A DNA stretch of 64,000 bases from Mycobacteriales bacterium. Its GTDB lineage: Bacteria; Actinomycetota; Actinomycetes; Mycobacteriales; QHCD01. The DNA is taken from the NCBI GenBank assembly GCA_036497565.1, contig DASXJE010000226.1:1-64000 (forward strand), written 5' to 3'. The position numbers and the translations under genes were made by a program. A model generated the notes under the pieces. That model was not told where the DNA came from and did not search any database. It saw only the letters and a program-made list of their open reading frames with translations. Below are positions 60,108-64,000 of this stretch, in pieces; position 1 is the stretch's first letter, and the number at the start of each line of letters is the position of its first letter.

Positions 60108-60611
60108 GTGCCGATCACCCGACTCAATCATGCGGTGCTCTACGTCCGTGACGTGGCGCGCAGCGTCGAGTTCTACACGCAGGCGCTGGGTTTCCGGGTC
60201 ATCCCGATGACCCCGGACGGGTTCACCGGCGCCGCGTTCCTGCAGGCTCCCGGCTCGAACAACGACCATGACCTCGGGCTCTTCGAAATCGGCTCGGGGG
60301 CCGGGCCCTCGCCGGCCGGCCGCTCGACCGTGGGTCTCTACCACCTGGCCTGGGAGGTCGACACCCTCTCCGAGTTGGAGCGGTTGTACGACGTGCTGTC
60401 CGCGCGTGGCGCACTGGTGGGCACCAGCGACCACGGCACCACCAAGAGCCTCTACGGGCACGACCCGGACGGCCTCGAGTTCGAGATCGCCTGGCTGGTC
60501 CCGGCCGGTGCGCTCGACGAGGCCGCGCTGTCCGCCCGCACCCGTATCGGCCGGCTGGACCTGGACCGCGAGAAGGAGCGCTACGGCGCGTCCACGACCG
60601 GCGGCGTCTGA
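60108..60611 (+). CDS. VOC-superfamily glyoxalase/dioxygenase-like protein
   Basis: A 167-residue vicinal-oxygen-chelate protein with two beta-alpha-beta modules. Metal ligands are consistent with His in 'RLNHAVLYVRD', His in 'GLYHLAWEV' and Glu in 'DGLEFEIAW'. The fold covers extradiol dioxygenases, glyoxalases and resistance proteins. The GTG at 60108 is the start, preceded by GAAAGGA. The following methyltransferase begins 2 bases after its stop, so they form an operon. Confidence 0.88.
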   Translation: MPITRLNHAVLYVRDVARSVEFYTQALGFRVIPMTPDGFTGAAFLQAPGSNNDHDLGLFEIGSGAGPSPAGRSTVGLYHLAWEVDTLSELERLYDVLSARGALVGTSDHGTTKSLYGHDPDGLEFEIAWLVPAGALDEAALSARTRIGRLDLDREKERYGASTTGGV

Positions 60612-60612
60612 G

Positions 60613-61629
60613 GTGGGCCGACGGCCGTGGACGACGGCCGACATCGGCCGGACCGCGCTGCGTCCGACGTACCGCATGGACCTGCGTCGCAGCGACCGCG
60701 ACGTCTTCGCCGACGCCCCGGCCGCCGACTTCGCCCGGTTGGGCTGGGCCGAGGTCGGCCGCCCCTACCGGGTCGAGAACTGGTCGGCGGACAAGCGGTC
60801 CTGGGAGGACGCGAACGGAGCGGACCTCCCGGTCCCCCGCGCGTGGCGGATGTTCAACGAGCGGTTCCAGTCACTCTTCGACGCCGATCCGGTGCAGGCC
60901 CGGATCGATGCGCTGCGGAAGGCCGGACGGGCCCTGTCGAAGGTCGAGTTGCTCGCCGCGCGGGCGGCGGCCACCGAGGTCGTGCAGTGGACCGTCTGGA
61001 ATCAGGCCCAGCGCGTCGAGGACACGATCTGGGATCCGCGCGCGAAGCGGGCCCTCTTCGAGGGACTCGAACTCCGGCGCCCACGGATCCTCTTTCTCGG
61101 TGCGGCCGACGGCTACGAGGCGATGCTGCTCTCGGCGATGTACCCCGGCGGCGAGGCCGTCCTCGTCGACTACGACGACTATTGCGTCGAGGGTCGGTTC
61201 GGCGCGTTCCCCGAGGAGTACCCGTTCCTCGGGATCGACCCGGGCACCGGGCACGACCGGGTCTGGTACCGCGACGACATGGACATCTCCTACGTCGTCT
61301 CCGACATCCGGGACCTCGACTTCGGGGCCGAGTTCGACCTGGTCGTGTCCATTGGGCTGGTCGAGCATTTTCCGGACGACTACAAGCCGCTCGCCTTCGA
61401 CTGGCACCGGCGCTTTCTGCGGCCCGGCGGCCTCGCAGTGCTCACCACCCCGCGGATCTCGTGGCGGACCCGGATGTTCTACACGCTGTTCGGCGACGTC
61501 ATGAACTTCTCCTACCGCGAGTTGATGGACGTGCGGCAACTCGGCCTCTACGCCTACGAGAACGGGTTCGACGTCCTGCGCCACGGTCAGATCAAGACCC
61601 ACAACGGGATCGTCTGCCGCCCCCGATAG
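60613..61629 (+). CDS. SAM-dependent methyltransferase
   Basis: A 338-residue class I methyltransferase. Motif I is 'ILFLGAADGYEAMLLSAMYP' (about residues 157-176), an acidic residue follows in 'VLVDYDDY', and motif IV is 'FDLVVSIGLVEHFPDDY' with 'FLRPGGLAVLTTPR' after it. An N-terminal helical extension of about 150 residues precedes the core. The GTG at 60613, 2 bases after the VOC stop, is chosen; an ATG at 60676 would shorten it by 21 residues. The substrate is unknown. Confidence 0.82.
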   Translation: MGRRPWTTADIGRTALRPTYRMDLRRSDRDVFADAPAADFARLGWAEVGRPYRVENWSADKRSWEDANGADLPVPRAWRMFNERFQSLFDADPVQARIDALRKAGRALSKVELLAARAAATEVVQWTVWNQAQRVEDTIWDPRAKRALFEGLELRRPRILFLGAADGYEAMLLSAMYPGGEAVLVDYDDYCVEGRFGAFPEEYPFLGIDPGTGHDRVWYRDDMDISYVVSDIRDLDFGAEFDLVVSIGLVEHFPDDYKPLAFDWHRRFLRPGGLAVLTTPRISWRTRMFYTLFGDVMNFSYRELMDVRQLGLYAYENGFDVLRHGQIKTHNGIVCRPR

Positions 61630-61638
61630 CGGGTCCGC

Positions 61639-62862
61639 TCAGATCAGCTGCAGGGCACGGTGCCCGGTCATCGCGAAGACGTCGTCCACCCAGTCGAACA
61701 TCCGCTGGTCGACCAGCGCCCGGGCCATCGGCTCGCCATGGAGGTCGGCGCCTTCGGCCGCCCGGAAGGGGAGCAGCTCGGCGTAGTCGGGCAATGCGTC
61801 GACCAGCCGCCGGGCCTGCCCCGGCCAGAACTGCTCGCCGTCGGGGTCGCAGACGAGCAGCGGTGTCCTGATCTTGTCGACGACGTCGTCGAGGCGATAG
61901 CGCTCGGTCTCGCGGAAGAGGTCGTAGTAGGAGGTCTGCTGGTAGGGCCGGCCGCGGAACTGCAGTTCCCGCCTGCTCTTCGGCATGACCCGCAGCACCT
62001 TCATGCTCCGCTCGAATCCGGCCCGGTCGCGGTTCGCGAGCTGCTTGCGCACGTACGCCGGGAGCTTGTCGGTGAAGGCGGTCGACACGTCGAACACCCC
62101 CGGGTCCGCGACGGCAGCGGTGAAGCGGTGCTCGAAGGCCAGGGCCCTCGGCACCCAGTAGCCGCCCTGGCTGATGCCGTAGAGCGCGAGCCGGTCGGGG
62201 TCGACGTCCGCCCGGGTGAGCAGTACGTCGACGAGCGGGGTGAGTACGGCCTCCCAGTCCGGCCGGAACGGCACCCCGTCGTCGAAGAGCATGGTCTGTT
62301 GACCGGGACCGTCGTACATCACGACGTTGTAGCCACGGTCGAGCGCCCCGGCCCCACCGGTGGCCCAGAGCGAGCTGACCGGGCCGTCGCTGCCGTTGGT
62401 CAGGACCAGGGTCGGGCGCGGCCGAACCCGCCCGGGCGGCCGGAAGAACCAGCCCGGCAGCGCGTGTTCCCGGTGGGCGATCGCGATCCGCTCGACCGGC
62501 GGGTCGAGCAGGTCGGTGAAGGCCTCCCAGCAGCTGCGGTGTTCGGCGAAGATCGGTGCGAACGCCGCGCCGTCGTGCAGTCCGTCGGCGCCGTTCAGCG
62601 CCAGCGCCAGGTAGTTGCTCGCCCGCAGGTACGCCGACCGCGCACTCACCGGGTGGCCGGTCGCGAGCGACGTCTCCGCGATCCGGTGCAGCCGACGACC
62701 GGTGGCGACCCAGCTGGTGAACCAACTCGTGGGGTCGCCGTCCTTGATCGTGTCAACCGCCGCGAAGACCTCACCGACGTCCGCGCCGCCCGAGACGGCC
62801 CAGCCCAGCGCGATGCGGGTGTCGAAGTCGAAGCCGTCGTCCTTGAAGAAGCGCCGGACCAT
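61639..62862 (-). CDS. Alpha/beta hydrolase (FrsA/DUF1100-like)
   Basis: A 407-residue hydrolase. A helical N-terminal domain of about 150 residues, rich in Trp and Arg, precedes the alpha/beta core. The nucleophile elbow is 'YGISQGGYWV' with the catalytic Ser, 'TLVLTNGSDG' is the oxyanion-side strand, and 'VCDPDGEQFWPGQ' and 'GADLHGEP' supply the acid and His candidates. Layout resembles 2,6-dihydroxypseudooxynicotine hydrolase and FrsA-like esterases. It is convergent with the methyltransferase gene (9 bases apart). Its upstream region (62863-62973) carries the palindrome GGTCGACC and no other gene. Confidence 0.87.
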   Translation of the reverse strand: MVRRFFKDDGFDFDTRIALGWAVSGGADVGEVFAAVDTIKDGDPTSWFTSWVATGRRLHRIAETSLATGHPVSARSAYLRASNYLALALNGADGLHDGAAFAPIFAEHRSCWEAFTDLLDPPVERIAIAHREHALPGWFFRPPGRVRPRPTLVLTNGSDGPVSSLWATGGAGALDRGYNVVMYDGPGQQTMLFDDGVPFRPDWEAVLTPLVDVLLTRADVDPDRLALYGISQGGYWVPRALAFEHRFTAAVADPGVFDVSTAFTDKLPAYVRKQLANRDRAGFERSMKVLRVMPKSRRELQFRGRPYQQTSYYDLFRETERYRLDDVVDKIRTPLLVCDPDGEQFWPGQARRLVDALPDYAELLPFRAAEGADLHGEPMARALVDQRMFDWVDDVFAMTGHRALQLI

Positions 62863-62973
62863 GTCGGACCCCCTCGGTTCCGGTCGTCACGCTACCGGCC
62901 GCCGACCCGCCCTGTGGCTCTTCGTAGTGAGTTAATCGCTCCTTGTGGTCGACCGTGGACTAAATCGGGCGAA

Positions 62974-64000
62974 TCACACTTCGGTCCGTAGCCCGGATGC
63001 CGCCGCGGCGACCGCCGCATAGGTGAGGCCGATGCTGGGGAGGTTGTCCCGGCCCGAGGTCTCCGGCTCGCGGCCGTCCCGGATCGCCGTGACGAACTCG
63101 GTGAGGCTGCCCGCCCGGTCGGTGCGGGTCACGGTTGGCAGCTCGATCTGCCGCCGGCGGCCGTCCCGGCGTACCCACACCTCGTCGGACTCCTGGGCCG
63201 CCCGGCCGTCGAGGCCATCGCCCCGGCTGGTCCACCAGACCTCGCCGTGTTCGAAGTCCATGCGCCATTCGCCGGCCCACGCCGTCGGCGGGCCGTGGCT
63301 GACCCAGCTGCCGCGATAGCTCACCGTGAGATCGTCCGGGAACTCGATCATGGCCGAGCCCTCAGGCGGGCCGTCGAAGAGCGTCCACTTGGGATTGTTG
63401 GTGTGGGCGCTGACGGCAAGGGCATCACGGCCGAGCACCGCCCGCAACAGGTCGAAGTGGTGGATCGACATGTCGACGAGGAGCGGCTCGTCGAGCAGAT
63501 GGTGCGCACCGCGCCGGCCCCCGGCGCCGGAGAACCGGCGGAAGTCGATGCCGACCGCGTGCGGCTCGCCCAGCGAACCCTCGGCGACGAGTGCCTGCAC
63601 CGCCCGGGGGGCCGGGAAGAACCGGTAGTTCTGACTCACCATCAACGTGAGCCCGGACTTCTCGGCCTGCTCGACGAGGGCTCGGCCCTCGGCGACCGTC
63701 GGGGCGAACGGCTTCTCGACCAGCACGTGCCGGCCGGCGTCGAGCGCCGCCCGGACGGCAGGCACGTGGCCGACGAGGCTCGCGGTGACGAGTACGGCGT
63801 CCGGGTCGGTCGCCGCGATCGCCTCCTCGGCGGTGGCGTAGCAGCGGTCCGCCGGGATGATGCCCTGCTTGACCGCCGCGGCGCGGGCTTCCGGGACGGG
63901 GTCGGCGCAGGCGACCAGGTCGACCTCGGTGACCTGGGGGATCATCTCCTTCGCCCAGTTGCGGCCGAAGCCGCCCATCCCTACCTGTACGACGCGAGTC
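62974..64000 (-). CDS. Gfo/Idh/MocA-family oxidoreductase, start just outside the window
   Basis: A Gfo/Idh/MocA dehydrogenase. The frame continues upstream of the internal ATG at 63976-63978 to the window edge and reads 'TRVVQVGMGGFG', which contains the Rossmann glycine motif, so the true start must lie immediately beyond base 64000. The family EKP motif is 'HVLVEKPFAPT', the catalytic-domain motif is 'DMSIHHFDLLR', and the chain ends with 'YAAVAAAASGLRTEV'. It uses NAD(P) on a sugar or cyclitol. An upstream operon outside the window cannot be judged. Confidence 0.9.
   Translation of the reverse strand, partial: TRVVQVGMGGFGRNWAKEMIPQVTEVDLVACADPVPEARAAAVKQGIIPADRCYATAEEAIAATDPDAVLVTASLVGHVPAVRAALDAGRHVLVEKPFAPTVAEGRALVEQAEKSGLTLMVSQNYRFFPAPRAVQALVAEGSLGEPHAVGIDFRRFSGAGGRRGAHHLLDEPLLVDMSIHHFDLLRAVLGRDALAVSAHTNNPKWTLFDGPPEGSAMIEFPDDLTVSYRGSWVSHGPPTAWAGEWRMDFEHGEVWWTSRGDGLDGRAAQESDEVWVRRDGRRRQIELPTVTRTDRAGSLTEFVTAIRDGREPETSGRDNLPSIGLTYAAVAAAASGLRTEV

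Overview
The window is very GC-rich, densely packed and coded on both strands, with many ATGA/GTGA start-stop overlaps, frequent GTG starts and one TTG start, and lipoprotein and Tat signals of Gram-positive type. A GTP-type PEP carboxykinase, a 13E12-type DUF222-HNH gene with a mycobacterial-type LexA box, a DUF6131 miniprotein, a HelD helicase and TldD/TldE together point to an actinobacterium (Actinomycetota). The genus cannot be resolved; a soil or plant-associated saprophyte is an inference from the catabolic genes. No tRNA, rRNA, CRISPR array, transposase or prophage was seen, so this looks like ordinary chromosome with accessory catabolic cassettes.

Layout. 1-1.5 kb: start of a family 5 solute-binding lipoprotein behind a ROK regulator with a dyad operator. 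1.5-1.7 kb: non-coding repeats including a perfect 20-bp inverted repeat. 1.7-6 kb: secreted HtrA-type protease with a 15-bp tandem repeat in its linker, a MacB/FtsX-type ABC exporter, and a DUF202 protein. 6-9 kb: tldD and tldE with an 18-codon ORF coupled between them. 9.6-13.7 kb: a four-gene acid-sugar operon (RraA-like aldolase, MR/MLE dehydratase, UxuA-like dehydratase, SDR dehydrogenase). 13.7-16.7 kb: SRPBCC-ArsR operon with operator, divergent from GTP-PEPCK. 16.8-22.2 kb: NodB-like lipoprotein, ArsR-CDF metal efflux pair, and small secreted or cytosolic proteins. 22.2-25 kb: DapA-family lyase beside a Tat-exported DUF4185-like protein. 25-29.3 kb: HelD helicase coupled to an atypical APH-fold kinase; a methyltransferase. 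29.3-32.3 kb: second ArsR/SRPBCC operon, then the SOS-box DUF222-HNH gene and a DUF1684 gene. 32.4-36 kb: E1alpha-E1beta-E2 of a 2-oxoacid dehydrogenase, without E3. 36.5-41.8 kb: sugar ABC transporter coupled to a GH36 alpha-galactosidase. 41.8-45.3 kb: two-component system with DUF4097 protein and lipoprotein. 45.4-52.9 kb: Vps62-like membrane protein, AraC/PhyH divergent pair, SthA transhydrogenase, GGR-like flavoprotein, SnoaL protein, methyltransferase. 52.9-58.8 kb: acyl-CoA dehydrogenase behind a double palindromic operator, secreted amidase, membrane-anchored PI-PLC-like protein. 58.8-64 kb: MarR/YceI divergent pair with twin operators, VOC protein and methyltransferase, alpha/beta hydrolase, Gfo/Idh/MocA oxidoreductase running off the right edge.

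How it fits together. Most cassettes carry their own local regulator and a visible dyad (ROK, ArsR twice, MarR, a probable TetR-type site), which suggests substrate-responsive catabolism: uronate or aldonate acids, alpha-galactosides, fatty acyl-CoAs, and possibly sialic-acid-like sugars. These feed central carbon genes in the same window (PEPCK, 2-oxoacid dehydrogenase, transhydrogenase). Nothing here is a clear defence island. The most distinctive signals are regulatory and architectural: a LexA box placed on a leaderless start codon, the double operator at the acyl-CoA dehydrogenase, the REP-like hairpin, and several unusual domain fusions.
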